Assembly: GCA_009692345.1 (NCBI GenBank)
Contig: SHZI01000007.1
Coordinates: forward strand, 1 to 51,166
Direction: 5' to 3'
Length of the DNA: 51,166 nucleotides
Source: Gammaproteobacteria bacterium
Lineage (GTDB): Bacteria > Pseudomonadota > Gammaproteobacteria > Steroidobacterales > GCA-2729495
Position 1 is the stretch's first letter; each line of letters opens with the position of its first letter. The notes beneath the pieces are model-generated. The model did no database searches, had not been told where the DNA came from, and worked only from the letters and a program-made list of their open reading frames with translations. The position numbers and the translations under genes were made by a program. Positions 1-8,700 of this stretch are shown here, one piece after another.

Positions 1-104
1 GGAGGCAGGTCGGAGGTATTGGGGAGAACGCATGGCACACCCTCGAATCGTGTGCGCTTAGATTAATCTCCCGAATTTGGACTTAGTTGGCCCTCCTTGG
101 CGTA

Positions 105-737
105 TTAAGTATCAGCGTCCCTAGCGATACGCACTCTCTTTTTGAAGTTCTGGAGAGTTAGATCCTCGGGCAACGTCAGCCCGGCCACAGCGGATGGACC
201 GCCTTTCTTCAGGAGGTCGAATACGGCCTTATGAGTGGGCTTGATGCCGTTGAGGGATAGCCGGCGCTCGGCGAGATTAACCATATGGAGCAGCACGGTG
301 TAGTGGACATCGGTCAACCGCCACGGCTTCTTCTCACTAGGCGTTGCTTCGCGCCTGAATCCATGGACCTTATCCAGCCCGAGGACGACGAGTACCGACC
401 GGTAGAACCATGCCCGCCGTCGCCACTCCACAGCCACCGGATCGTGGGCAGAATCGTCATCAACTAGTAGGGGCCAGTGCCGCTCCAGTGCGTTTTGCTC
501 CGGGGAGTTCACTTCGGGTTCGAGCGGACTCCCTTGGAACGTCGCTAGAGCCAGAATCGCAGCCTCGTCGTCTTCCCAATCCAGATCTTGCCTAGCGAGA
601 AGGGCGCTAGCCGTTGCCGGCTTTGGCATTGGCGCGAACGGTGGCCGCCGCTCGTCTAGGATCTTCACGCGGTAGTGCTTGATGCCCCGTGGCGAGTCCT
701 TGGCCTTGCGGTGTCGAGACTTTTTACGCCGCAGCAT
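105..737 (-). CDS. Hypothetical accessory protein
   Basis: A 210-residue protein I do not recognise. It begins with a very basic stretch (MLRRKKSRHRKAK), has an acidic middle (around WEDDEAA) and a Trp/Arg-rich segment near residues 104-112, and ends with another basic stretch. No signal peptide or membrane segment is visible. A purine-rich Shine-Dalgarno-like stretch (GAGAGG) precedes the ATG. It is transcribed away from the small ribbon-helix-helix gene and integrase, so the space 738-797 is a divergent promoter region. Its place inside the integrated element suggests cargo or an element maintenance function, but nothing in the sequence shows which. Overlapping frames on the other strand are short and less protein-like. 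Confidence 0.55.
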   Translation of the reverse strand: MLRRKKSRHRKAKDSPRGIKHYRVKILDERRPPFAPMPKPATASALLARQDLDWEDDEAAILALATFQGSPLEPEVNSPEQNALERHWPLLVDDDSAHDPVAVEWRRRAWFYRSVLVVLGLDKVHGFRREATPSEKKPWRLTDVHYTVLLHMVNLAERRLSLNGIKPTHKAVFDLLKKGGPSAVAGLTLPEDLTLQNFKKRVRIARDADT

Positions 738-762
738 GGGTAATACCTCTCACCTAACGCTA

Positions 763-791
763 TTGACCTTGCGAAAGTATAAGCTCATATT
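763..791 (+). promoter_or_regulatory. Putative promoter of the rhh-integrase pair
   Basis: TTGACC (763-768) and CATATT (786-791) are 17 bp apart and resemble -35 and -10 boxes. Transcription would begin at or within a few bases of the ATG at 798, so the mRNA could be leaderless. A second -10-like string, TATAAG, lies at 778-783. The divergent gene begins at 737, so both promoters share this short space. Confidence 0.4.
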
Positions 792-797
792 AGCCAC

Positions 798-992
798 ATG
801 GGCAAGTCAATAAAACACCAGCAACCTCTCTATCTCGACCACGAGAAGGCGGACTTACTCGCCAAACTGGCAGAGGAAACCCGCGTTCCTAGGCAGGTTC
901 TATTGCGGGAAGCCGTGGACGACCTGCTTATCAAGCACGGGGCCATGAAGCCCCCCCGATCCGTTCGCGCCAAGCCCAAAGCACCGAAGTAG
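798..992 (+). CDS. Small ribbon-helix-helix DNA-binding protein
   Basis: A 64-residue basic protein. After a short lead, a beta strand (PLYLDHE) is followed by two helices (KADLLAKLAEET and RQVLLREAVDDLLIKHG) separated by a turn (RVP). This is the layout of Arc/MetJ-type ribbon-helix-helix proteins, which bind operators as dimers. The C-terminal 15 residues are Lys/Pro/Arg-rich and probably disordered. It ends 9 nt before the integrase, which has its own GGAG site, so the two are probably co-transcribed. A role as repressor, excisionase or copy-control factor of the element is inferred from position. Confidence 0.6.
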   Translation: MGKSIKHQQPLYLDHEKADLLAKLAEETRVPRQVLLREAVDDLLIKHGAMKPPRSVRAKPKAPK

Positions 993-1001
993 GAGCATCA
1001 G

Positions 1002-2330
1002 ATGGCTGTCAGGAAACGCGGAAAAACATTCGTCGCCGATTATCGGGACGGCCAACGGGTGCGACGCTGGAAGAGCTTCCGAACAGAGAAGGAAGCCAAG
1101 GCCTTTGAGAGAACGGCGCTTGACGAACTCGGCAAGGGCGAACATGTCCCAGAGTCCCAGCAGCCGACCTTTGAGGAACTCGCGGCCCGCTACCTTGAGT
1201 CCAAGGTCGGCGTAATTCGTGATACGACGCTGGGCGGTTACGAGGAGGTCGTTAATTGCTACCTCGTGCCGTACTTCGGTCGGCGCAAAGTGCGGGACAT
1301 CACCGTTGACCTGATCGAACGGTTCAGGGCCGAACTGACCGTTGGCCTACCGGCAGCCGTACTCTTAAGCCGCGCCGAGCGACTCGTCAGCCTGTCGAAG
1401 GATCGAGCCGCGAAGCGATGTAACCCAAAGGTTGCTCATACCGTCGAGTACTACCGCCGCAAGCTGGAAGGGAAGACCCTTAAGGCGCGGTCCATCAATG
1501 ACGTGCTTTCTATCCTGGTGAGCGTCTTCAACTACGGGGCGAAGCACCGGCTACTCACGTTCAACCCTGCTGAACACGTCGATAAGCTCCCGATGCCTCA
1601 CAGCGAAGAGCATCTCGTCGATCAGAACGTACTGAACCCCACCGAAGTCCGGTTGCTGCTGGAGTCTGCACTTCCGCCCTGGCGTCTGTTGCTGGAGGCC
1701 GCGATCACACTCGGACTACGCCAGAGCGAACTGCTAGGCCTCCAGTGGGGTGACATCGACTGGGCCGGGCAACGGCTGCACATTCGCCGATCCTACCGTC
1801 TTGGGAAGTTCTACGATCCAAAGACGAAGCACTCACGCCGCGTCGTCGAAGTTCCCACCGGGCTGCTGGGCCGACTCAAGCCCTGGCGACTGGCCTGCCC
1901 GAAGGGCGAGCACGACCTGGTATTCCCCAATCAGGACGGGAAGCCGCAGCGGGCCGATGTCCTCATCAAGCGTGGATTTGAACCGGCACTGCGTCGCGCA
2001 GGATTGCGGAAGATCCGCTTCCACGACCTCCGACACAGCTGCGCGAGTCTTCTGCTGAGTCAGGGTGTGGACGTTGTAGCGGTCAGTCGCCTACTCGGGC
2101 ACTCGTCTCCAGTGGTCACGCTCAACATCTACTCACACGCGATCCCGAAGGAGCGGGGCGGTGCCACCGATACCCTCGCAAAACTGTTTAGCGAAGCGCC
2201 TGGTAGCAAAGTGGTAGCAGATGGCGAGAATTTGCTTGAAGAAAGTTCAGAAGCGATTGATTTGATTGGCTCCCCGGGCCGGATTCGAACCAGCGACCAA
2301 CCGGTTAACAGCCGGTTGCTCTACCACTGA
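1002..2330 (+). CDS. int: Tyrosine-type site-specific integrase
   Basis: A 442-residue phage/island integrase that catalyses recombination between att sites. An N-terminal arm-binding-like segment (about 1-50) and a SAM-like core-binding domain (about 55-195) precede the catalytic domain (about 210-385). Visible catalytic residues are Arg240 (LGLRQSELLGL), His341 and Arg344 (HDLRH), His367 (LLGHSS) and the nucleophile Tyr377 (LNIYSH). A GGAGCATCAG site precedes the ATG. Residues about 423-442 (GSPGRIRTSDQPVNSRLLYH) are encoded by the complementary strand of tRNA-Asn, so the tail depends on the chromosomal target. It follows the ribbon-helix-helix gene by 9 nt. All catalytic residues are present, so it may be active. 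Confidence 0.93.
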   Translation: MAVRKRGKTFVADYRDGQRVRRWKSFRTEKEAKAFERTALDELGKGEHVPESQQPTFEELAARYLESKVGVIRDTTLGGYEEVVNCYLVPYFGRRKVRDITVDLIERFRAELTVGLPAAVLLSRAERLVSLSKDRAAKRCNPKVAHTVEYYRRKLEGKTLKARSINDVLSILVSVFNYGAKHRLLTFNPAEHVDKLPMPHSEEHLVDQNVLNPTEVRLLLESALPPWRLLLEAAITLGLRQSELLGLQWGDIDWAGQRLHIRRSYRLGKFYDPKTKHSRRVVEVPTGLLGRLKPWRLACPKGEHDLVFPNQDGKPQRADVLIKRGFEPALRRAGLRKIRFHDLRHSCASLLLSQGVDVVAVSRLLGHSSPVVTLNIYSHAIPKERGGATDTLAKLFSEAPGSKVVADGENLLEESSEAIDLIGSPGRIRTSDQPVNSRLLYH

Positions 2331-2341
2331 GCTACCGGGGA
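2267..2341 (-). tRNA. tRNA-Asn(GTT)
   Basis: On the minus strand the sequence folds into a full cloverleaf of 75 nt with an encoded CCA end. The acceptor TCCCCGG pairs with CCGGGGA, the D-arm contains AGCTCAGTGGTAGAGC, the anticodon loop is CTGTTAA with anticodon GTT, and the T-arm contains GGTTCGAATCC. It lies downstream of aspC in the same direction, so it may be carried on that transcript. The integrase gene overlaps its 3' half antisense, marking it as the probable integration site. Confidence 0.96.
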
Positions 2342-2412
2342 AGCGAGAGATAGCCGTGAAGGCCGCGAATTCTCAGCGATCGCGGCGGGGCAAGTCAAGA
2401 ACGCCCGGCACG

Positions 2413-3594
2413 TTAGCCGATAACGCGGGTGATTCTTCGAATCGCTTCCTTAAGGGTGTCCAGACTGCAGGCAAAGGAGAGCCGCAGATAGCCTGGGGCT
2501 CCAAAGGCTGAACCTGGCACGACCGCCACATCGCCACTGTTCAGCAACAGCTCGGAGAGCGCCAGGTCGTCCCTTAGCCCCTTCGCCCGGATGGCGTCGC
2601 TGGCGTCCGGAAAGGCATAGAAGGTACCTGCGGACTGGAGGCACTTGAACCCTGGAATGCCATTGAGAGCTGCTACGACGTAGTCGTGCCGCTGCCTGAA
2701 GGCCCTGGTCATTTCGCGAACGCAGGCCTGATCGCCGGAGAGGGCCGCAATGCTTGCAGCCTGGGAAATGCTGGACGGGTTCGACGTGCTCTGGCTCTGA
2801 ATCTTCTTCATGGCCCCGATGATTGCCTGTGGGCCACCGGCGTAGCCTATGCGCCACCCTGTCATCGCGTAGGCCTTCGAGACACCATTGATAGTAACGG
2901 TCCTGTCGTAAAGTCCCGGGCACACCTCGGCGAAGCTGACGAAGGGTTCCGTCGCCCAGTAGATATGCTCGTACATATCATCGGCTGCGATGACTATGTC
3001 GGGGTGTTTCTCCAGCACCGTGCCGAGCGCCTGAAGTTCTGCGCGCGTATAGGCGGCGCCGGTGGGGTTCGATGGACTGTTCAGGAAGATAAGGCGGGTC
3101 TTCGGCGTGATCGCTGCCTCAAGAAGGCGAGGACTGATCTTGAAGCCGTCCTGCATCATGGCCCCGACAATGACAGGCTCCGCATCACACAGCTTGATCA
3201 TGTCGGGATACGAGACCCAGTAGGGCGCCGGGACGATGGCCTCGTCGCCGGGATTCAGAACGGCACCGCAGACGTTGTAGCAGGTCTGCTTGGCGCCGCA
3301 GGACACAACGATCTGGTCCATGCCGTAGGTCAGATGGTTCTCGCGACTGAACTTTTCGATGACGGCCCGCTTTAGTGCTGCAGTGCCCTCAACGGGGGTG
3401 TACTTGGTCTGGCCACTGCGTATGGCCTCGATGCCCGCCGCCTTGATGTGCTCAGGGGTGTCGAAATCCGGCTCGCCAGCCCCAAGATCGATGACATCGC
3501 GCCCCTTGGCCCGGAGTTCCGCCGCCATGGCCGTGACGGCCATCGTTGGAGAGGGCTTGACTCGTTGGCAACGCTGCGAAACTGCTAGACTCAC
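2413..3594 (-). CDS. aspC: Class I aspartate aminotransferase
   Basis: A PLP-dependent aminotransferase that interconverts aspartate and 2-oxoglutarate with oxaloacetate and glutamate. With the GTG start at 3594 it has 393 residues and the N-terminus VSLAVSQRCQRVKPSP, typical of the prokaryotic aspartate/prephenate aminotransferase subgroup. The frame is open further upstream, but the extra 23 residues look non-coding and a GAGGAAG site sits just before this GTG. The PLP lysine is Lys240 in SKAYAMTGWR. GAGEPDFDTP near the N-terminus and NSPSNPTG in the middle are family signatures. It diverges from uvrB across 100 bp. Substrate range (aspartate, prephenate or aromatic acids) cannot be fixed from sequence. 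Confidence 0.9.
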   Translation of the reverse strand: MSLAVSQRCQRVKPSPTMAVTAMAAELRAKGRDVIDLGAGEPDFDTPEHIKAAGIEAIRSGQTKYTPVEGTAALKRAVIEKFSRENHLTYGMDQIVVSCGAKQTCYNVCGAVLNPGDEAIVPAPYWVSYPDMIKLCDAEPVIVGAMMQDGFKISPRLLEAAITPKTRLIFLNSPSNPTGAAYTRAELQALGTVLEKHPDIVIAADDMYEHIYWATEPFVSFAEVCPGLYDRTVTINGVSKAYAMTGWRIGYAGGPQAIIGAMKKIQSQSTSNPSSISQAASIAALSGDQACVREMTRAFRQRHDYVVAALNGIPGFKCLQSAGTFYAFPDASDAIRAKGLRDDLALSELLLNSGDVAVVPGSAFGAPGYLRLSFACSLDTLKEAIRRITRVIG

Positions 3595-3694
3595 GTGACT
3601 TCCTCGCTGGACTCGTGGCTCAAGAGGGCCGCAAATTCTAAGGGATTCGGGTCCCGCATCCAACTGCCCAGCAAGACCAGTCGATTCCAGCCCG

Positions 3695-5707
3695 ATGGAC
3701 CGAATTGAGCTTAGTTCCAGTTTCAGACCGGCTGGCGATCAACCTGCAGCCATTCAGGCCCTGAATGACGGTCTGACCAGTGGCCTCGCCCGGCAGACAC
3801 TGCTTGGGGTTACGGGCTCGGGGAAGACCTTTACGATTGCCAGCGTCATCGAGGCGCAGCAGCGTCCCGCCCTGATCCTTGCCCCCAACAAGACCCTGGC
3901 CGGTCAGCTTTACGGGGAAATGCGCGAATTCTTTCCGCGCAATCGGGTGGAGTACTTCGTTTCCTACTACGACTACTACCAGCCTGAGGCCTATGTTCCG
4001 TCGTCCGACACGTACATAGAGAAAGACGCAGCCATCAACGCGCACATCGAGCAGATGCGCCTGTCTGCAACCAAGGCTCTGCTCGAGCGGCGCGACTGCA
4101 TCATCGTGGCTACGGTCTCGGCTATTTATGGCCTTGGCAACCCCCAGTCCTATCTGAGTATGGTGCTCCATCTTTCCCGTGGACATCGCTTGCCTGAACG
4201 CGACCTGCTCCGACGACTGGCCGAGATGCAGTACACGCGTAACGATGTGCAGCTTGGGAATGGCAACTACAGGGCACGCGGAGAGACGATTGATATCTTT
4301 CCGGCAGACTCAGAGCGCGAGGCAATTCGTGTCACTCTGTTCGACGATGAGATCGAAAACCTTTCCTGGTTTGACCCACTTACAGGAGAGATCCTCCGGA
4401 GCGTGCCGCGGCTGACTATTTTCCCCAAGAGCCACTATGTGACGCCCCGAGATACCGTGCTGCGGGCGCTTGAACAGATAAAGAGTGACCTCGTCCAGCG
4501 CCTCGCAGAACTGCGCAATGCCAGCAAGCTGGTCGAAGCCCAGCGGCTTGAGCAGCGAACTCGCTATGACATCGAAATGATGGCCGAACTTGGCTATTGC
4601 AACGGGATCGAGAATTACAGCCGTTACCTGTCGGGGAATCTGCCCGGAGAACCGCCACCCTGCCTTTTTGATTATCTCCCTGAAGACGCGCTACTGGTAG
4701 TCGACGAGAGTCACGTCACTATTCCCCAGCTCGGGGGCATGTATCGCGGCGATCGTTCCCGGAAGGAAACGCTGGTGGAGTACGGCTTCCGCCTGCCGTC
4801 CGCACTCGATAACCGCCCACTGCGTTTTGATGAGTTCGAGGGACGTTCGCCCCAGACGATCTACGTATCAGCCACGCCAGGCCCTTATGAGCGTGCGCAT
4901 TCCGATGCAGTAGTTGAACAGGTCGTCCGCCCGACCGGACTTGTCGACCCGCCGATCGAGATCCGGCCGGCTTCGACGCAGGTGGATGACCTACTGTCCG
5001 AGATCCGGATACGGGTCGGACGGCACGAAAGGGTTCTGGTCACGACGCTGACCAAGCGGATGGCCGAAGACCTGACGGAGTATCTGCAGGACCACGATAT
5101 CCGTGTCCGGTATCTGCACTCGGACATCGAGACTGTCGAGCGTATGGAGATCATCAGGGACTTGCGCCTTGGTGGCTTCGATGTATTGGTAGGGATCAAT
5201 CTTTTGCGCGAGGGTCTCGACCTTCCAGAGGTTTCCCTGGTCGCCATCCTGGATGCCGACAGGGAGGGCTTTCTCCGGTCGGAGGGCTCTTTGATCCAGA
5301 CAGTCGGGCGGGCCGCACGCAATCTGAACGGCACGGCAATCATGTACGCCGATAAGGTGACCGGATCCATGCAGCGGGCGATTGCGGAGACTGACCGGCG
5401 ACGGACCAAGCAGCTGGAATTCAACCTCCAGCATGGCATCGAGCCTCGCAGCATCGTCAAAGGCGTGCGTGACATCATGGATGGGGCCCGGGATTCCGCG
5501 CCCGGCAGGGGGCGCCGGGTGGCGGAGCCTCCCCAGGACTACCGGCAGTTGACCCCGGAACAGGCTGCCCGGCGCATTGCCAAACTGGAGCGGGAGATGT
5601 TCGAGCATGCCCGGAATCTGGAGTTTGAGGAGGCGGCGAGGCTCCGGGACCAGTTGCAGAGCCTCCGGCGCGTCGAATTGGGCCTGCCAGCCAGCCTTGC
5701 CCGGTAG
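3695..5707 (+). CDS. uvrB: Excinuclease ABC subunit B
   Basis: UvrB is the damage-verifying subunit of nucleotide excision repair; it is loaded by UvrA and recruits UvrC. The 670 residues match the usual length. Walker A GSGKT is at 41-45, the DNA-wedging beta-hairpin [12 protein letters not shown] begins at about 91, the helicase DES motif appears in LLVVDESH, and motif VI appears in [11 protein letters not shown]-terminal UVR motif (about 625-662, [13 protein letters not shown]) binds UvrC. The start follows the conserved N-terminus (F-x2-AGDQPAAI). No strong Shine-Dalgarno is seen. The stop codon lies within the first copy of a 14-bp triple repeat. Confidence 0.97.
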   Translation: MDRIELSSSFRPAGDQPAAIQALNDGLTSGLARQTLLGVTGSGKTFTIASVIEAQQRPALILAPNKTLAGQLYGEMREFFPRNRVEYFVSYYDYYQPEAYVPSSDTYIEKDAAINAHIEQMRLSATKALLERRDCIIVATVSAIYGLGNPQSYLSMVLHLSRGHRLPERDLLRRLAEMQYTRNDVQLGNGNYRARGETIDIFPADSEREAIRVTLFDDEIENLSWFDPLTGEILRSVPRLTIFPKSHYVTPRDTVLRALEQIKSDLVQRLAELRNASKLVEAQRLEQRTRYDIEMMAELGYCNGIENYSRYLSGNLPGEPPPCLFDYLPEDALLVVDESHVTIPQLGGMYRGDRSRKETLVEYGFRLPSALDNRPLRFDEFEGRSPQTIYVSATPGPYERAHSDAVVEQVVRPTGLVDPPIEIRPASTQVDDLLSEIRIRVGRHERVLVTTLTKRMAEDLTEYLQDHDIRVRYLHSDIETVERMEIIRDLRLGGFDVLVGINLLREGLDLPEVSLVAILDADREGFLRSEGSLIQTVGRAARNLNGTAIMYADKVTGSMQRAIAETDRRRTKQLEFNLQHGIEPRSIVKGVRDIMDGARDSAPGRGRRVAEPPQDYRQLTPEQAARRIAKLEREMFEHARNLEFEEAARLRDQLQSLRRVELGLPASLAR

Positions 5708-5739
5708 TCTGTGCCCGGTAGTCTGTGCCCGGTAGTCTG
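5698..5739. repeat. Three perfect 14-bp tandem repeats
   Basis: TGCCCGGTAGTCTG occurs three times without a mismatch at 5698-5711, 5712-5725 and 5726-5739. The first copy contains the uvrB stop codon (TAG, 5705-5707). The copies point to replication slippage. No hairpin with a T-run is present, so it is not an obvious terminator. Confidence 0.95.
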
Positions 5740-5766
5740 GCCCGGGCCACTCTGTGGCCGCTGATC

Positions 5767-5796
5767 TTGCTAAGGGCGTCCCCAGTTCTGTATCGT
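5767..5796 (+). promoter_or_regulatory. Putative promoter of tRNA-Val/thrS
   Basis: TTGCTA (5767-5772) and TATCGT (5791-5796) are 18 bp apart. The segment after the -10 box is very GC-rich (CGGCCCGGCCCCC), as in discriminators of growth-rate-controlled stable RNA promoters. Transcription would start about 10 nt before the mature tRNA. This is pattern-based only. Confidence 0.4.
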
Positions 5797-5813
5797 TCGG
5801 CCCGGCCCCCAGC

Positions 5814-5889
5814 AGGCGCGTAGCTCAGTGGTTAGAGCACTTCCTTGACATGGAAGGGGTCGGTGGTTCGACTCCACTCGCGCCTACCA
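5814..5889 (+). tRNA. tRNA-Val(GAC)
   Basis: A 76-nt cloverleaf with encoded CCA. The acceptor AGGCGCG pairs with CGCGCCT, the D-arm is AGCTCAGTGGTTAGAGC, the anticodon stem-loop CTTCC-TTGACAT-GGAAG gives anticodon GAC, and the T-arm holds GGTTCGACTCC. It ends 16 nt before the thrS start, so thrS is probably expressed by processing of a shared transcript. Confidence 0.97.
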
Positions 5890-5905
5890 TTAACGTACAG
5901 CACCC

Positions 5906-7834
5906 ATGCCCATCATCACTCTGCCAGATGGCAGCCAGAGAGCATTTGACCGCCCGGTTTCTGTGGGAGAGGTCGCGGCCGCTATTGGCGCGGGCCTGGC
6001 CCGGGCGGCTCTGGCGGGCAGGGTCAATGATCAGCTGGTCGACACGAGCTACCTGATCGAGCAGGACGCCCAGCTCGCCATCATCACCTCCAAGGACCCG
6101 GCTGGCCTGGAAGTGCTCCGGCATTCCACCGCCCACCTGCTGGCCCAGGCTGTCCAGTCTCTGTTTCCTGAGGCCCAGGTGACCATCGGGCCCGTGATTG
6201 AGAATGGCTTCTACTATGACTTCGCCTTCAAGAGGCCCTTCACCCCGGAAGACCTGGTGGCCATCGAGGCCCGGATGAAGGAGCTCGTCGCGGCCGATCT
6301 GCCCGTAGAACGCCGGATCATGTCCCGTGATGCTGCCGTGACCTTCTTTACCGATCTTGGCGAACGCTATAAGGCCGAAATCATTGCGGCGATTCCGGCA
6401 GACCAGGACATCAGCCTTTACGGTCAAGGGGGCTGGGTAGATCTCTGCCGGGGCCCCCATGTGCCCTCAACCGGCAAGCTCAAGGCCTTCAAGCTCACCA
6501 AGCTCGCGGGCGCCTACTGGCGCGGTGATTCCCGCAACGAAATGCTCCAGCGCATCTACGGAACTGCCTGGCCCGATGAAGCCGCACTGAGGGCTTACCT
6601 GAACCGGCTGGAAGAAGCGGAGAAGCGGGACCATCGCAAGCTTGGGCGCGAACTTGACCTGTTTCACTTCCAGGAGCAGGCGCCTGGGGCCGTCTTCTGG
6701 CATCCCAGGGGCTGGACCCTTTTTCTGCAGCTGATCAGCTATATGCGGGACCAGCAGCTGGCTGCGGGATACCAGGAAGTAAATACGCCGGAGGTCATGG
6801 ATCGCGATCTTTGGGTGCAGTCCGGCCACATCGAAAAATTTGGCGACAACATGTTTCTGACCCAGACCCCCGATGAGAGGGTCTTTGCCATCAAGCCAAT
6901 GAACTGTCCGGGACACGTGCAGGTCTTTAACCAGGGTCTCAAGAGCTATCGGGAACTGCCCCTGCGTCTGTGCGAGTTCGGCAAGGTGCATCGTTACGAG
7001 CCGTCCGGGGCCCTGCACGGTCTGATGCGGGTCCGGGCTTTCACCCAGGATGACGCCCATATCTTTTGTACCGAGGACCAGATCACGGCCGAGTCCGTTG
7101 CAGTGACCGATCTCATTCTGGGCATCTACCGGGACTTCGGGTTCGACGATATCCGGGTGAAGTTCTCCGATCGGCCCGCCAAGCGGGTGGGTACCGACGC
7201 AATCTGGGACAAGGCGGAGGCCGCGCTGCGGTCAGCCGCCGAGGAGGGTGGCCTTGAGCTGGAGTACAACCCGGGGGAGGGTGCTTTCTACGGCCCCAAG
7301 CTCGAGTTCGTCCTGCGGGACGCCATCGGCCGGGACTGGCAGTGCGGGACCCTTCAGGTGGATTTCAACCTCCCGGAGCGCCTGGGCGCCTCCTTCATCG
7401 GGGACGACAGCCAGCGCCGGGTGCCAGTCATGCTCCACCGGGCCATGTTTGGCTCCCTGGAGCGCTTCTGCGGGATTCTGCTGGAACACCACGCCGGTCG
7501 GCTGCCCACGTGGCTGGCCCCCGTCCAGGTAACCATCCTGAATATTACGGACCGACAGGCCGAGCTGGCCAAACAGGTACAGGAAAGCCTGAAAAATCAG
7601 GGCTTTCGGGCAGAGGTGGATTTGCGCAACGAGACGATTGGCTTTAAGATTCGCGAGCACACTCTTCAGCGGGTCCCCTATCTCGTCGTAGTGGGGGACC
7701 GGGAAGCACAAAATCAAGTGGTGGCCGTGCGCACGCGCGGTGGCAAGGATCTTGGCGCGATGCCGCTCGAGCGGCTAGTGCAGGGCCTGGCCGCTGAGAT
7801 CGCGAGCCGCGGCCGCACTGTTATGGAGGGATAA
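5906..7834 (+). CDS. thrS: Threonyl-tRNA synthetase
   Basis: This cytoplasmic class II synthetase charges tRNA-Thr. Its 642 residues match the family. Domains in order are a TGS domain (about 1-63), the N2 editing domain with HSTAHLLAQ and a distal HVPSTG-containing segment, the catalytic core (about 245-535, with motif 2 [11 protein letters not shown] and a Cys in NCPGH contributing to zinc binding), and the anticodon-binding domain (about 540-642). It heads the operon thrS-infC-rpmI-rplT-pheS-pheT-ihfA, a gene order well known in gammaproteobacteria. Its stop is 3 nt before the inferred infC start, so infC is probably translationally coupled to it. Confidence 0.98.
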   Translation: MPIITLPDGSQRAFDRPVSVGEVAAAIGAGLARAALAGRVNDQLVDTSYLIEQDAQLAIITSKDPAGLEVLRHSTAHLLAQAVQSLFPEAQVTIGPVIENGFYYDFAFKRPFTPEDLVAIEARMKELVAADLPVERRIMSRDAAVTFFTDLGERYKAEIIAAIPADQDISLYGQGGWVDLCRGPHVPSTGKLKAFKLTKLAGAYWRGDSRNEMLQRIYGTAWPDEAALRAYLNRLEEAEKRDHRKLGRELDLFHFQEQAPGAVFWHPRGWTLFLQLISYMRDQQLAAGYQEVNTPEVMDRDLWVQSGHIEKFGDNMFLTQTPDERVFAIKPMNCPGHVQVFNQGLKSYRELPLRLCEFGKVHRYEPSGALHGLMRVRAFTQDDAHIFCTEDQITAESVAVTDLILGIYRDFGFDDIRVKFSDRPAKRVGTDAIWDKAEAALRSAAEEGGLELEYNPGEGAFYGPKLEFVLRDAIGRDWQCGTLQVDFNLPERLGASFIGDDSQRRVPVMLHRAMFGSLERFCGILLEHHAGRLPTWLAPVQVTILNITDRQAELAKQVQESLKNQGFRAEVDLRNETIGFKIREHTLQRVPYLVVVGDREAQNQVVAVRTRGGKDLGAMPLERLVQGLAAEIASRGRTVMEG

Positions 7835-7840
7835 CGTATC
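7825..7840 (+). promoter_or_regulatory. infC ribosome binding site and AUC start
   Basis: GGAGGG at 7825-7830 is followed 7 nt later by ATC at 7838-7840. The reading frame has a stop (TAA, 7832-7834) just upstream and no ATG, GTG or TTG until 7895. A start at 7895 would remove the conserved IF3 N-terminus. E. coli infC begins with AUU, which IF3 itself discriminates against to control its own synthesis; AUC here would allow the same autocontrol. Confidence 0.85.
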
Positions 7841-8356
7841 GCTGCGAATAAACGAGTCCGCCGGAACGACGAGATCGATGCGCGGGAGATCCGTGTGATC
7901 GGGGCCGGTGGCGAGCAGGCCGGGATCCTTGGTCGGGAGGCCGCCCTTCAGTTGGCCAAAGATGTCGGTATGGACCTGGTGGAGATTTCTCCAACAGCAG
8001 TACCCCCAGTCTGCCGAATCATGGACTTCGGGAAGTTCCTGTTCGAGACGAACAAGAAGGCCCACTCGGCGAAACGCAAACAGAAGCAGATCCAGGTCAA
8101 GGAAGTTAAGTTCCGCCCTGGTACTGAAGAAGGCGACTACCAGATCAAATTGCGTAATCTGCTCAGGTTTATTGAAACAGGCGATAAGGCCAAGGTCACG
8201 CTGCGCTTCCGGGGCCGGGAGATGGCCCACCAGGAAATCGGCGTACGGCTGCTGCAGAGGGTCCGGCAGGACCTTGAGGCTGTGGGGATCGTCGAGCAGT
8301 TTCCCCGGCTCGAAGGCCGGCAGATGGTCATGGTAATCGCGCCGAAGAAGAAGTGA
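7838..8356 (+). CDS. infC: Translation initiation factor IF-3
   Basis: IF3 binds the 30S subunit, prevents early 50S joining and checks the start codon and initiator tRNA. Read from the ATC at 7838, the product has 172 residues and begins (M)[19 protein letters not shown], the expected family N-terminus. The N-domain contains [22 protein letters not shown] and the C-domain contains [15 protein letters not shown], ending [13 protein letters not shown]. The first standard start, GTG at 7895, would cut 19 residues from the N-domain and is unlikely. The non-AUG start, the strong Shine-Dalgarno and the 3-nt gap after thrS all fit autoregulated, coupled translation. Confidence 0.95.
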   Translation: MAANKRVRRNDEIDAREIRVIGAGGEQAGILGREAALQLAKDVGMDLVEISPTAVPPVCRIMDFGKFLFETNKKAHSAKRKQKQIQVKEVKFRPGTEEGDYQIKLRNLLRFIETGDKAKVTLRFRGREMAHQEIGVRLLQRVRQDLEAVGIVEQFPRLEGRQMVMVIAPKKK

Positions 8357-8493
8357 GTGCCTAAAAGAAAGTGAGTGACGGTTGATCGCCTGGGCAATAC
8401 CGCCCCGGGGGTTACCAGAACCCGCCTGCGATGGCTCAAGACTGGACCCCAATGGAGTCCAGCCCGGTTCGGACCAGGCTCAAGGAGATATCA
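8357..8493 (+). promoter_or_regulatory. infC-rpmI leader with hairpin, possible L20 control site
   Basis: This 137-nt space contains a hairpin, CTGGAC (8442-8447) with GTCCAG (8457-8462), and a repeated GGCTCAAG motif on either side of it, just before the rpmI Shine-Dalgarno (AAGGAG). In E. coli, ribosomal protein L20 represses rpmI-rplT by binding a folded mRNA in this same place. A similar role here is inference from position and folding potential. Confidence 0.3.
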
Positions 8494-8688
8494 GTGCCCA
8501 AGATGAAGACCAAACGGGGCGCCGCCAAGCGCTTCCGGAGGACTGCCAATGGCTTCAAGGCCGCGCAGTCGCATCTCAATCACATCCTGACGAAGAAGAG
8601 CTCGAAGCGAAAGCGCCAACTGGGAGCAATGAACCAGGTGGCCGAGTGCGACGTGCCTGGCGTCAAGAAGATGTTGCCGTACTCATAG
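8494..8688 (+). CDS. rpmI: 50S ribosomal protein L35
   Basis: A 64-residue, very basic ribosomal protein beginning (M)[13 protein letters not shown], the standard L35 N-terminus. The start is GTG at 8494, preceded by AAGGAG. The frame is open for 21 more codons upstream, but that part does not look like L35. Conserved features include the K/R-rich centre ([12 protein letters not shown]) and the C-terminal MLPY. It lies between infC and rplT, 12 nt before the latter, as in most bacteria. Confidence 0.96.
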   Translation: MPKMKTKRGAAKRFRRTANGFKAAQSHLNHILTKKSSKRKRQLGAMNQVAECDVPGVKKMLPYS

Positions 8689-8700
8689 GAGGACCGATTC

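Larger units (their letters stand above)
1..2330. mobile_element. Right end of an integrative element in tRNA-Asn (partial)
   Basis: Three genes of accessory character (an unknown protein, a small ribbon-helix-helix protein and a tyrosine integrase) lie directly against a tRNA-Asn gene, beyond which conserved housekeeping genes begin. The integrase reads toward and into the 3' half of the tRNA, the usual arrangement when a prophage or genomic island uses a tRNA 3' end as its attachment site. The crossover point lies somewhere in the tRNA, about 2267-2330. The other att copy and most of the element must lie left of the window. The extent is inferred, and no direct repeat could be confirmed here. 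Confidence 0.7.

Noticed and set aside
2686-3375. 229-codon open frame on the plus strand inside aspC
   Set aside because: It is antisense to a clearly conserved aminotransferase and has no recognisable motif; long antisense frames are expected in GC-rich DNA.
7895-8356. GTG 7895 as the infC start
   Set aside because: It would remove conserved IF3 N-terminal residues, while ATC 7838 has a strong Shine-Dalgarno and the right N-terminus.
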